Shown here: positions 50,333-57,313 of the stretch, in pieces
Numbering within the stretch: the first letter of the stretch is position 1
How the letters are laid out: the number at the start of each line of letters is the position of its first letter
Program-made: the position numbers and the translations under genes
Origin: Streptomyces echinoruber
Lineage (GTDB): Bacteria; Actinomycetota; Actinomycetes; Streptomycetales; Streptomycetaceae
Assembly: GCF_014651135.1 (NCBI RefSeq)
Contig: NZ_BMWH01000013.1
Span: 115,055-179,054 of the forward strand
Direction: 5' to 3'
Length of the DNA: 64,000 nt
The notes under the pieces: model-generated
What the model was told of the DNA's origin: nothing
Database searches by the model: none
What the model saw: only the letters and a program-made list of their open reading frames with translations

Positions 50333-50791
50333 TCAGGAGCCGTCCGCCCGCGCCGCGCGCGACCTGCGCAGCCAGTACAGCGCCGACAGCGGCAGCAGCA
50401 CGGGGATGAACACGTACCCCATGCCGTAGTCGGACCACACGGTGGCGTCGGGGAAGGCGGACGGCTCGACCAGGGTCCAGGTGCCCACCGTCAGCACGCC
50501 CACGAGTTCGGCGGCGCAGCACACCAGCGCCGCCTTCCGGGCCGTCTCGCCGCCGCGCACCAGGGTGTAGGTGATGAAGCCGTACACCACGCCGGCCACC
50601 GCCGACAGCGAGTAGGCGAGCGGCGCGCGGTCGAACTGCGTGGAGATCTGGTACACCGAGCGCGACACCGCGCCGACCACCATCACGCCGTACAGCCACA
50701 CCAGCAGCAGCCCCGGGCCGCCGGTCAGCCGCGTCCTGCCGCCCTGCTTCCGCTGCGCCGGCTCCTGGTGCGCGTTCCGCGTGGCGGTCAT
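50333..50791 (-). CDS. Small integral membrane protein
   Basis: 152 residues with four predicted transmembrane helices (GLLLVWLYGVMVVGAVSRSV, SLSAVAGVVYGFITYTLV, LVCCAAELVGVLTVGTWTLV, GYVFIPVLLPLSALYWLR) after a polar N-terminus. Conserved Streptomyces-type membrane protein; function unknown. ATG at 50791 with GGAGG; starts 1 bp after the stop of the next gene upstream, so they form an operon. Confidence 0.82.
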   Translation of the reverse strand: MTATRNAHQEPAQRKQGGRTRLTGGPGLLLVWLYGVMVVGAVSRSVYQISTQFDRAPLAYSLSAVAGVVYGFITYTLVRGGETARKAALVCCAAELVGVLTVGTWTLVEPSAFPDATVWSDYGMGYVFIPVLLPLSALYWLRRSRAARADGS

Positions 50792-50792
50792 C

Positions 50793-51152
50793 TCAGCCTC
50801 CCCAGATGTCGTAGAGCCGCACCTCGAGCACGGCCAGCACCACACCGCCCGCCGCGACCGTCACCGAACCCCAGCGGGTGCGCTCGGACAGCGACATCAG
50901 GCCCGCCGCCGGGACGCACGCGAAGGCGCCCAGCAGATACGCCACGAAGATCGCCGTGCCCTGCTGCGGCTTCTCGCCCCGCGCCAGCTGCACCACCCCG
51001 ACCACCAGCTGCACCAGCGCCAGCAGGGACACCACGGCCATGCCGATGAAGTGCCAGTCCTTCGTCGGCTGGTCGCGGTGGGCGGCCCAGCCGCACCACG
51101 CGGCGAGCAGCAGCGCGGCGACACCCGTCGCCGGCGTCAGGGGATCGAGCAT
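50793..51152 (-). CDS. Small integral membrane protein, leaderless
   Basis: 119 residues with three or four transmembrane helices (ATGVAALLLAAWCGWAAHRD, HFIGMAVVSLLALVQLVVGV, TAIFVAYLLGAFACVPAAGL, SVTVAAGGVVLAVLEVRLY). Unknown function. The ATG at 51152 has no Shine-Dalgarno sequence but a TAAGGT -10 box 6 nt upstream, indicating a leaderless transcript. Confidence 0.82.
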   Translation of the reverse strand: MLDPLTPATGVAALLLAAWCGWAAHRDQPTKDWHFIGMAVVSLLALVQLVVGVVQLARGEKPQQGTAIFVAYLLGAFACVPAAGLMSLSERTRWGSVTVAAGGVVLAVLEVRLYDIWGG

Positions 51153-51158
51153 GCTGCG

Positions 51159-51164
51159 ACCTTA
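51159..51164 (-). promoter_or_regulatory. -10 box (TAAGGT) for the leaderless membrane-protein operon
   Basis: On the minus strand TAAGGT ends 6 nt before the ATG at 51152 and fits TANNNT. The region 51165-51437 beyond it holds imperfect CCCTGCCGCGCCG-type repeats (about 51198-51262) and no gene. Confidence 0.5.
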
Positions 51165-51437
51165 TTACGGGCCAAAAAGGCCGCCGCGAGCGGCCCTGCC
51201 GCGCCGTTGCGGACCGCCCTGCCGCGCCGGTGCGAACGCCGCCGCCCTGCCGCTGCGAACGCTCCCGAGGCCACCGCGCCGGCCGCCCGCGCGCCGTGGC
51301 GTTGGCCACACGCGCCCGGACCGCGGCCCGGGCGCCGCCCCGGGACGGAACCCGGCGCGGCGGCGTCCCGCCTGGTCAGCGCCGGGGCGGCGGGGAACCG
51401 CGCGGGCGGCCGACGCGCCCCGCCGGTACGTCCACGG

Positions 51438-51456
51438 CTGTCCAGCATGCGGACAG
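51438..51456. promoter_or_regulatory. Inverted repeat upstream of the metNIQ leader
   Basis: CTGTCC-N7-GGACAG, perfect 6-bp arms, 41 bp before the leader-peptide start. Candidate operator for a repressor or activator of the sulfur amino acid transporter. Confidence 0.4.
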
Positions 51457-51496
51457 GCGGGCCGTGTCAGGACCGTAGGTCTGGTTTACTGATCGC

Positions 51497-51616
51497 ATGA
51501 CCACGACGAGCGACCGCACCCTTGCGACCGAGGCGATCACGACGCCCGGTGCTCGTTGTCGGTGTTCGTGTCGCATGTGTCGTTCGTGTCGCATGTGTCG
51601 AATGTGCGCCTGCTAG
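51497..51616 (+). CDS. Cysteine-rich leader peptide upstream of metNIQ
   Basis: 39 codons, ATG at 51497 to TAG at 51614-51616. The first 20 residues begin MTTTSDRTLATEAITTPGAR; the last 19 are CRCSCRMCRSCRMCRMCAC, with eight Cys and three Met. Six of the eight Cys codons are TGT, uncommon in GC-rich genes. An 18-bp unit (TCGTGTCGCATGTGTCGW) occurs twice at 51562-51597. The peptide precedes a sulfur amino acid importer by 237 bp. In mycobacteria, poly-cysteine upstream reading frames are known to give cysteine-responsive attenuation; this looks like an independent or related case. Function as a leader is inference; the frame itself is clear. Confidence 0.7.
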   Translation: MTTTSDRTLATEAITTPGARCRCSCRMCRSCRMCRMCAC

Positions 51617-51742
51617 AGGGCCCCCGCACCATCTGAGCCTCGCGCCCCGAAGCGAGTGCCCGCTCCTGTCCGCGCCGGCGTCCGGAACCCGGGACGCACG
51701 CGGCCGAGCCTCCCCCCGCCCCGCGCGCCCGCGGCCCGTCCC

Positions 51743-51786
51743 GGCCGGCGAGCACCGCGCCGCGCGCCCCGGGCCGGCCGACTTTT
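51743..51786 (+). terminator. Candidate attenuator hairpin between leader peptide and metN
   Basis: GGCCGGC (51743-51749) pairs with GCCGGCC (51773-51779), with further G+C-rich pairing possible inside, followed after two to three bases by TTTT (51783-51786). One of few U-tracts in the window. Placement inside the leader fits attenuation. Confidence 0.45.
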
Positions 51787-51853
51787 CGACCAGGAACGCC
51801 CCGTGCCCGGCGCCCACGACGCGCCGCGCACTCGACAGTGACGGAAACCCCAC

Positions 51854-52891
51854 GTGATCACCACCACGGGCCTGACCAAGGTCTACCGCTCACACGGCCG
51901 CGAGACCGTCGCCCTCGACGGCGTCGACCTGCACGTCCGCGAAGGCGAGGTGTACGGCGTCATCGGCCAGTCCGGCGCCGGCAAGTCCTCGCTGATCCGC
52001 TGCGTCAACCTCCTGGAGCGGCCCACCTCCGGGACGGTCACCGTCGACGGGCAGGACCTCACCGCCCTCGCCGGCCGCGGCCCGCGCGCCGGCCGGGAAC
52101 TGCGCCGGGCCCGCAGCCGTATCGGCATGGTCTTCCAGCACTTCAACCTGCTGTCCACCCGGACTGTGCAGGACAACGTCGAACTGCCGCTGGAGATCCT
52201 CGGCAAGTCGGGCAAGGAGCGTTCCCGCAAGGCGCTGGAGCTGCTCGACCTGGTCGGCCTCGCCGACAAGGCCAGGGCCTATCCCGCCCAGCTCTCCGGC
52301 GGCCAGAAGCAGCGCGTCGGCATCGCCCGCGCCCTGGCCGGCGACCCCAAGGTGCTGCTGTCCGACGAGGCCACCAGCGCCCTCGACCCGGAGACCACCC
52401 GCTCCATCCTGACGCTGCTGCGCGACCTCAACCGGCAGCTCGGCCTGACCGTCCTGCTCATCACGCACGAGATGGACGTCGTGAAGTCCGTCTGCGACTC
52501 CGCCGCCCTGATGGAGAAGGGCCGCATCGTCGAGTCCGGCACCGTGGGCGACCTGCTGGCCACCCCCGGCTCCCGGCTCGCCGCCGCCCTCTTCCCGGTC
52601 GGCGGCGAGGCCACCGGCGCGGACCGGACCGTGCTGGACGTCACCTTCCGGGGCGAGGCCGCCGCCCAGCCGGTCGTCTCCCGGCTGGCCCGCACCTACA
52701 ACATCGACATATCGATCCTCGGTGCCGCCGTCGACACCGTCGGCGGCCTGCAGGTCGGCCGCATGCGCATCGAACTGCCCGGCCGTTACGAGGACAACGT
52801 CGTGCCCATCGGCTTCCTGCGCGAACAGGGGCTGCAGATCGACGTGGTGGGCCACGAGTCCGCGACGCTGGTGAAGGAGGCCGCGAAGTGA
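51854..52891 (+). CDS. metN: Methionine ABC transporter ATP-binding protein
   Basis: 345 residues. Walker A GQSGAGKSSLIRCVNLLE, signature LSGGQKQRVGIARAL, Walker B VLLSDEATSALDPETTR, switch His in LLITHEMDVV, and a C-terminal NIL ligand-binding domain (about residues 265-345, ARTYNIDISILGAAVDTVGG) that in MetN binds methionine and inhibits transport. GTG start. Overlaps metI by GTGA. Imports D/L-methionine and possibly related sulfur compounds with MetI and MetQ. Confidence 0.96.
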   Translation: MITTTGLTKVYRSHGRETVALDGVDLHVREGEVYGVIGQSGAGKSSLIRCVNLLERPTSGTVTVDGQDLTALAGRGPRAGRELRRARSRIGMVFQHFNLLSTRTVQDNVELPLEILGKSGKERSRKALELLDLVGLADKARAYPAQLSGGQKQRVGIARALAGDPKVLLSDEATSALDPETTRSILTLLRDLNRQLGLTVLLITHEMDVVKSVCDSAALMEKGRIVESGTVGDLLATPGSRLAAALFPVGGEATGADRTVLDVTFRGEAAAQPVVSRLARTYNIDISILGAAVDTVGGLQVGRMRIELPGRYEDNVVPIGFLREQGLQIDVVGHESATLVKEAAK

Positions 52892-53625
52892 CCTGGTCGG
52901 AGATGCAGCCCCTGCTGTCCCAGGCCTGTGGGGACACCCTCTACATGGTCGGCTGGTCCACGCTGATCGCCGTCGTCGGCGGCCTGCCGCTCGGCATCCT
53001 GCTGGTGCTGACCGACCGCGGCGGCCTGCTGCAGAACGTCGTCGCCAACAAGGTCATCGGGCAGATCGTGAACGTCGCCCGCTCGATGCCGTTCATCATC
53101 CTCATGGTCGCGCTGATGAGCTTCACCCGCTGGGTCACCGGCACCACCATCGGCCGCGAGGCCGCCATCGTGCCGCTGGCCATCGGCGCCATCCCGTTCT
53201 TCGCGCGCCTGGTCGAGACGGCCGTGCGCGAGGTGGACGGCGGACTGGTCGAGGCGGTGCAGGCGATGGGCGGCAACACCTGGACCGTCGTGCGCAAGGT
53301 GCTGATCCCCGAGGCCCTGCCCTCCCTCATCTCCAGCACCACCACCACGATCGTCGCCCTCATCGGCTACTCCGCGATGGCCGGCACCGTCGGCGCCGGC
53401 GGCCTCGGCGACCTCGCCGTCCGCTACGGCTACCAGCGCTTCGAGACCGATCTGATGTGGATCACCGTGGCGATCCTCGCCGTCGTCATCTCCCTCATCC
53501 AGTTCGCCGGCGACTACGCCGCCCGCGCCCTGCACCGCCGCGGCGGCCGCTCCGGGCCCGCGCCGAGGCTGCGGCTGCTCAAGGCCGAGGAGCCCGCGGC
53601 GGCGGACATCGGCAAGGCCGTCTGA
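52888..53625 (+). CDS. metI: Methionine ABC transporter permease
   Basis: 245 residues, five transmembrane helices of the MetI type (TLIAVVGGLPLGILLVLT, SMPFIILMVALMSFTRWV, LAIGAIPFFARLVETAVREV) and the EAA loop VDGGLVEAVQAMGGNTWTVV. The last 35 residues are cytoplasmic and Arg-rich. GTG start overlaps the metN stop. Followed by a 177-bp gap of C/G-rich imperfect repeats before metQ. Confidence 0.96.
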   Translation: MTWSEMQPLLSQACGDTLYMVGWSTLIAVVGGLPLGILLVLTDRGGLLQNVVANKVIGQIVNVARSMPFIILMVALMSFTRWVTGTTIGREAAIVPLAIGAIPFFARLVETAVREVDGGLVEAVQAMGGNTWTVVRKVLIPEALPSLISSTTTTIVALIGYSAMAGTVGAGGLGDLAVRYGYQRFETDLMWITVAILAVVISLIQFAGDYAARALHRRGGRSGPAPRLRLLKAEEPAAADIGKAV

Positions 53626-53802
53626 GCCGTACCGTCCGCGCCGCCCGCACCGTCCGCACCGCCCGGGTCGCGAGGACTCCGTCCCGCGCCACCCGGACCG
53701 CGAGGCACCCACTCCGCGCGGCCGCCGCACCGCGGCGGCCGCCCCCGAACTCCCCGCCGTCACACGCCGGGGTCGCACCACCCACGAGGAAAGGCACTTT
53801 TC

Positions 53803-54630
53803 GTGCGTAACACCGCCAAGATCACCACCGCCGTTCTCGCCGCCGGAGCCCTCACCCTCGGGCTGACCGCCTGCGGCGGCGGCAAGGACTCCGCCTCCGA
53901 CCGCAGCGGACCGCTGGTCGTCGCCGCGAGCCCCACCCCGCACGCCGAGATCCTGGACTTCGTCAAGAAGAACCTGGCGAAGAAGGCGGGCCTCGACCTG
54001 GAGGTGAAGGAGTTCACCGACTACGTCACGCCGAACACGGCGACCGAGGACGGCTCGGTGGACGCCAACTACTTCCAGAACCAGCCGTACCTCGACGACT
54101 TCAACAAGAAGAACGGCACCCACATCGTGCCCGTCGTCACGGTGCACCTGGAACCGCTCGGCCTGTACTCCCACAAGGTCGAGAAGGCCGACGACCTCAA
54201 GAGCGGTGCGACCGTCGCCGTCCCCAACGACACCGTCAACGAGGCGCGCGCCCTGAAGCTGCTCGCCGCCCACAAGCTCATCACCCTCAAGCCCGGCGTC
54301 GGCAACGAGGCGACCCCCGCCGACATCACCGGCAACCCCAAGCACCTGAAGTTCAAGGAGCTGGAGGCCGCCCAGACCCCGCGCTCCCTGGACGACGTGG
54401 ACGCCGCCGTCGTCAACGGCAACTACGCCCTCTCCTCCGGCCTCAAGCCCGCCAAGGACGCCCTGGTCCTGGAGTCCGCCAAGAACAATCCCTACGGCAA
54501 CTTCCTCGCCGTCAAGAAGGGCAACGAGAGCGACCCGCGGGTGAAGAAGCTCGCCGAGCTCCTCACCTCGCCCCAGGTGAAGAAGTTCATCGAGGACAAG
54601 TACCAGGGTTCGGTCATCCCGTCCTTCTGA
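53803..54630 (+). CDS. metQ: Methionine-binding lipoprotein (NlpA family)
   Basis: 275 residues. Lipoprotein signal with lipobox LTAC (Cys24) in LAAGALTLGLTACGGGKD, then NlpA/MetQ domain: VVAASPTPHAEILDFVKKNL, VKEFTDYVTPNTATEDGSVD, ANYFQNQPYLDDFNKKNGTH and VVNGNYALSSGLKPAKDALV. Captures methionine outside the membrane and hands it to MetNI. GTG start with GAGGAAAGG. Followed by a strong terminator. Confidence 0.96.
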   Translation: MRNTAKITTAVLAAGALTLGLTACGGGKDSASDRSGPLVVAASPTPHAEILDFVKKNLAKKAGLDLEVKEFTDYVTPNTATEDGSVDANYFQNQPYLDDFNKKNGTHIVPVVTVHLEPLGLYSHKVEKADDLKSGATVAVPNDTVNEARALKLLAAHKLITLKPGVGNEATPADITGNPKHLKFKELEAAQTPRSLDDVDAAVVNGNYALSSGLKPAKDALVLESAKNNPYGNFLAVKKGNESDPRVKKLAELLTSPQVKKFIEDKYQGSVIPSF

Positions 54631-54667
54631 GCCCGTCCACGGCCCGGCACCCGGCGACGCCCACGCA

Positions 54668-54700
54668 GGGGGTCCGCTCCTTCACACGGAGTGGGCCCCC
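54668..54700 (+). terminator. metNIQ terminator
   Basis: 13-bp stem with two G-U pairs: GGGGGTCCGCTCC (54668-54680) and GGAGTGGGCCCCC (54688-54700), loop TTCACAC. Confidence 0.85.
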
Positions 54701-54781
54701 GCGTGCGGTGCGATGCTTTCATGCTGCATGCTGGGCTGTTCAGCAGACCCTGAAGGCTTCCCGAAGGTAACGGAGCGGCGC

Positions 54782-55417
54782 ATGACGAGCACCTTCCCCA
54801 ACGTCTCCCTCACCACGGAGCGGTTGGTCCTGCGCCCCTTCGAGGAGGCGGACGTCGAGGCGTTCACCGAGATGATGAACGACGAGCTCGTCACCGCCTG
54901 GACCTCCGTCCCCCACCCCTACACCGAGGCCGACGCCCGCGCCTGGATCACCGAGCGCGCCCCCGCCGAACGCGCCGAGGGCCGCGGCATCGTCTTCGCC
55001 GTCACCGAGTTCCTCACCCAGCGCCTGGTCGGCACCGTCCACCTGAGCAATACCGACTGGCGGGTGCGCTCCACCGAGATCGCCTACGTCGTCGCGCCCT
55101 GGGCGCGCGGCGAGGGCTACGCCTCCGAAGCGGCCCTCGCCACCGCCCAGTGGCTCTTCACCGACCAGAAGTTCGAGCGCCTGGAACTGCGCACCGCCGC
55201 CGACAACACCGCCTCCCAGCAGGTCGCCCAGAAGATCGGCTGTGTCAGCGAGGGCGTGCTGCGCGGCGCCTGGATAGCGCGCACCCGCGGCGAGAACGGC
55301 CAGTGGACCGACGTGCGCACCGACCTCATCGTGTGGAGCCTGCTGCCCGAGGACCTCGAAGGCGTCGGCGAGCAGCCGGCCGGCACCGGCTTCACGTCGT
55401 ACCCGCACTGGAACTGA
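54782..55417 (+). CDS. RimJ/RimL-type GNAT acetyltransferase
   Basis: 211 residues. LTTERLVLRPFEEADVEAFT start, VGTVHLSNTDWRVRSTEIAY, VAPWARGEGYASEAALATAQ, RLELRTAADNTASQQVAQKI: the group that acetylates ribosomal protein N-termini or related amines. ATG at 54782 with GGAG. Its TGA stop is the first codon of a long 18-bp repeat array in which the corresponding codon elsewhere is CGA, so a single base change would extend the protein into the repeat. Confidence 0.9.
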   Translation: MTSTFPNVSLTTERLVLRPFEEADVEAFTEMMNDELVTAWTSVPHPYTEADARAWITERAPAERAEGRGIVFAVTEFLTQRLVGTVHLSNTDWRVRSTEIAYVVAPWARGEGYASEAALATAQWLFTDQKFERLELRTAADNTASQQVAQKIGCVSEGVLRGAWIARTRGENGQWTDVRTDLIVWSLLPEDLEGVGEQPAGTGFTSYPHWN

Positions 55418-55597
55418 CTCCCGTACCGGAACCGACTCCCGCACCGGAACCGACTTCCGTACCGGAACCGACTCTCGTACCGGAACCGACTTCCGTACGG
55501 GGACCGACTCCCGTACCGGAACCGACTTCCGTACGGGGACCGACTCCCGTACCGGAACCGGTCCTTGCGCCGGAACCGGTCCTTGCGCCGAAGCCGG
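55418..55597. repeat. 18-bp tandem repeat, about ten units, directly after the GNAT stop
   Basis: Consensus CTCCCGTACCGGAACCGA, with variants CTTCCG, GGGGAC and, at the end, GTCCTTGCGCCGGAACCG. Units start at 55418 and every 18 bp to about 55597. No spacers, so not CRISPR. The 330-bp gap 55418-55746 contains only this array and a short G+C-rich tail before cbiET. Confidence 0.95.
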
Positions 55598-55746
55598 CCA
55601 CCCGTACCGGAACCGGCGGCCCCTCCGGCACCCGGACGGCGCCGTGCCCAGGGGCGGCGCGGCTGCCTGCCGACGCCACCGGGTACGCTCACCAAGCCCG
55701 CCTGGGGCCCCGCTGACGACCTGCGAAAACCTGGAGACTGACGACG

Positions 55747-56967
55747 ATGGCCGACCGGGTCACGGTGATCGGCTGGGACGGTTCGCCGTTGACCGACACG
55801 GCGCGCGCCGCCCTGGGCGCCGCCACCCTCGTGGCGGGCGCCGCCCACCACCTGGCGCTGCCCGAGGTGCCTCCCACCGCCGAGCGCATCCGCCTCGGCA
55901 GCGTCGCCCTCGCCGCCCGCCGCATCGCCGCCCACCGCGGCACGGCCGTGGTCCTCGCCGACGGCGACCCGGGCTTCTTCGGGGTCGTACGGACCCTGCG
56001 CGCCCCCGAGTTCGGCCTCGAGGTCGAGGTCGTGCCCGCCGTCTCCTCCGTCGCCCAGGCCTTCGCCCGGGCCGCCATGCCCTGGGACGACGCCCACGTC
56101 GTCGTCGCCCACCGGCGCACCCTGCGCCGCGCCGTGAACGTCTGCCGCGCCCACACCAAGGTCGCCGTCCTCACCTCGCCCGGCGCCGGCCCCGCCGAAC
56201 TCGGGCTGCTGCTCGACGGCGTGCCGCGCACCTTCGTCATCTGCGAGGAACTGGGCACCGAGCACGAGCGGGTCACCGTCGTCACCTCCGACAAGGCCGC
56301 CGACCACACCTGGCGCGACCCCAACGTCGTCATCGTCATCGGCGGCCCGGCCACGCCGGCCGGCGCGGCCGGGACCGGCGGCTGGATCGCCGGCCGCGAC
56401 CCGGGCGCCGGCCCGCGCGGCTGGACCCAGCCCGCCGCGGCCTACGGCGGCACCCTCGGCGAGGGCGAGGCCGAGCTGCTGCGCGCCGCCCAACTCGCCC
56501 GCCTGGGGCCCCGGCTGGGCGACCTGGTGTGGGACATCGGCTGCGGCGGTGGCGCGTTCGCCACCGAGGCCGCACGGGCCGGCGCCGCCGTCATCGCCGT
56601 CGACCGGGATCCCGCGGCCTGCGCCCGCACCGAGGCGACCGCGCGCCGCTTCGGCGTCCAGCTCCAGGTCGTCCCCGGCAGCGCCCCGCAGGTCCTGGAG
56701 GACCTCCCCGAACCGGACGTGGTCCGGGTCGGCGGCGGGGGAGCGGCCGTGGTCTCCGCGGTCGCCGACCGGCGCCCGCAGCGCATCGTCACCCACGCCG
56801 CGACCCGCGACGCCGCCGAACGCGTCGGCCGGGACCTGACCGAGCACGGCTACGAAGTGGCGTGCGCCCTGGTGCAGTCCGTGGGCCTGGACACCCGCCT
56901 GTGGACCGAGACGGAGCGGAACGTGACGTTCCTGGTCAGCGGAGTGTTGCCCGACCGCGCCCCGTGA
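55747..56967 (+). CDS. cobL: Precorrin-6Y C5,15-methyltransferase (CbiE-CbiT fusion, decarboxylating)
   Basis: 406 residues. The N-terminal CbiE half (about residues 1-200) is a tetrapyrrole methylase (VTVIGWDGSPLTDTARAALG, VLADGDPGFFGVVRTLRAPE, VVIVIGGPATP); the C-terminal CbiT half has the SAM-binding motif LVWDIGCGGGAFATEAARAG. It methylates C5 and C15 of the corrin ring and decarboxylates the C12 acetate in cobalamin synthesis. A Gly/Ala-rich linker joins the halves. Upstream of the BluB-CobT gene in the same direction. No cobalamin riboswitch motif was recognised upstream. Confidence 0.93.
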   Translation: MADRVTVIGWDGSPLTDTARAALGAATLVAGAAHHLALPEVPPTAERIRLGSVALAARRIAAHRGTAVVLADGDPGFFGVVRTLRAPEFGLEVEVVPAVSSVAQAFARAAMPWDDAHVVVAHRRTLRRAVNVCRAHTKVAVLTSPGAGPAELGLLLDGVPRTFVICEELGTEHERVTVVTSDKAADHTWRDPNVVIVIGGPATPAGAAGTGGWIAGRDPGAGPRGWTQPAAAYGGTLGEGEAELLRAAQLARLGPRLGDLVWDIGCGGGAFATEAARAGAAVIAVDRDPAACARTEATARRFGVQLQVVPGSAPQVLEDLPEPDVVRVGGGGAAVVSAVADRRPQRIVTHAATRDAAERVGRDLTEHGYEVACALVQSVGLDTRLWTETERNVTFLVSGVLPDRAP

Positions 56968-56989
56968 TCCGCTTGTCGTACCGGCGCGG

Positions 56990-56995
56990 TAGGCT
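56990..56995 (+). promoter_or_regulatory. -10 box (TAGGCT) after cobL
   Basis: TAGGCT 23 bp after the cobL stop could start a transcript with a leader of about 310 nt before the BluB-CobT gene. Confidence 0.35.
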
Positions 56996-57160
56996 GGCCG
57001 ATCGTTGTGCCGCACCCGGACACCCGGCTTCGTCGGTCAATGTCCGGATTGAGCGCCCCGCTCGGGGCGGATGCGGTACGGCACCACCCGAGGACGCGCA
57101 ACGTGGCGCAGTCCACAGCGGACCGTCGCGGATCACGCTGTCGCGACGGAGCAACGACCG

Positions 57161-57190
57161 CGACAATGCCACTCAATGGCTTTGTCGCCT
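57161..57190 (+). terminator. Hairpin with U-tract in the BluB-CobT leader
   Basis: CGACAA-T-GCC and GGC-T-TTGTCG (57161-57170, 57178-57187) around ACTCAAT, followed by CCTTTT (57188-57193). It may be a terminator for cobL or an attenuator for the next gene. Confidence 0.45.
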
Positions 57191-57292
57191 TTTGCAGGCG
57201 GTCGTTCGTGCCGCTGGGCACGCGCGCTCGTTCTTCACCACGGGGCGGTCGACGCGCCGTTCCGGGTGAGCTGGTCGAAGAAGGACTAACCG

Positions 57293-57313
57293 ATGGGCGA
57301 GGGGTACGCATGA
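57293..57313 (+). CDS. Six-codon upstream frame overlapping the BluB-CobT start
   Basis: ATG GGC GAG GGG TAC GCA TGA (MGEGYA), with GAAGGA seven bases before its ATG. The TGA overlaps the ATG of the fusion gene (ATGA). It could couple or limit translation of the large protein. Conservation not testable here. Confidence 0.3.
   Translation: MGEGYA

Noticed and set aside
55418..55597. CRISPR array
   Set aside because: The 18-bp units are contiguous with no unique spacers, no Cas genes are nearby, and units vary like slippage repeats. The same applies to 13321-13420 and 15052-15185.
56968..57309. Cobalamin riboswitch before the BluB-CobT gene or before cobL (55600-55746)
   Set aside because: No B12-box-like conserved core (GCCACTG or AGYCNGGAGACC type) was found by eye in either leader; a covariance-model search would settle it.
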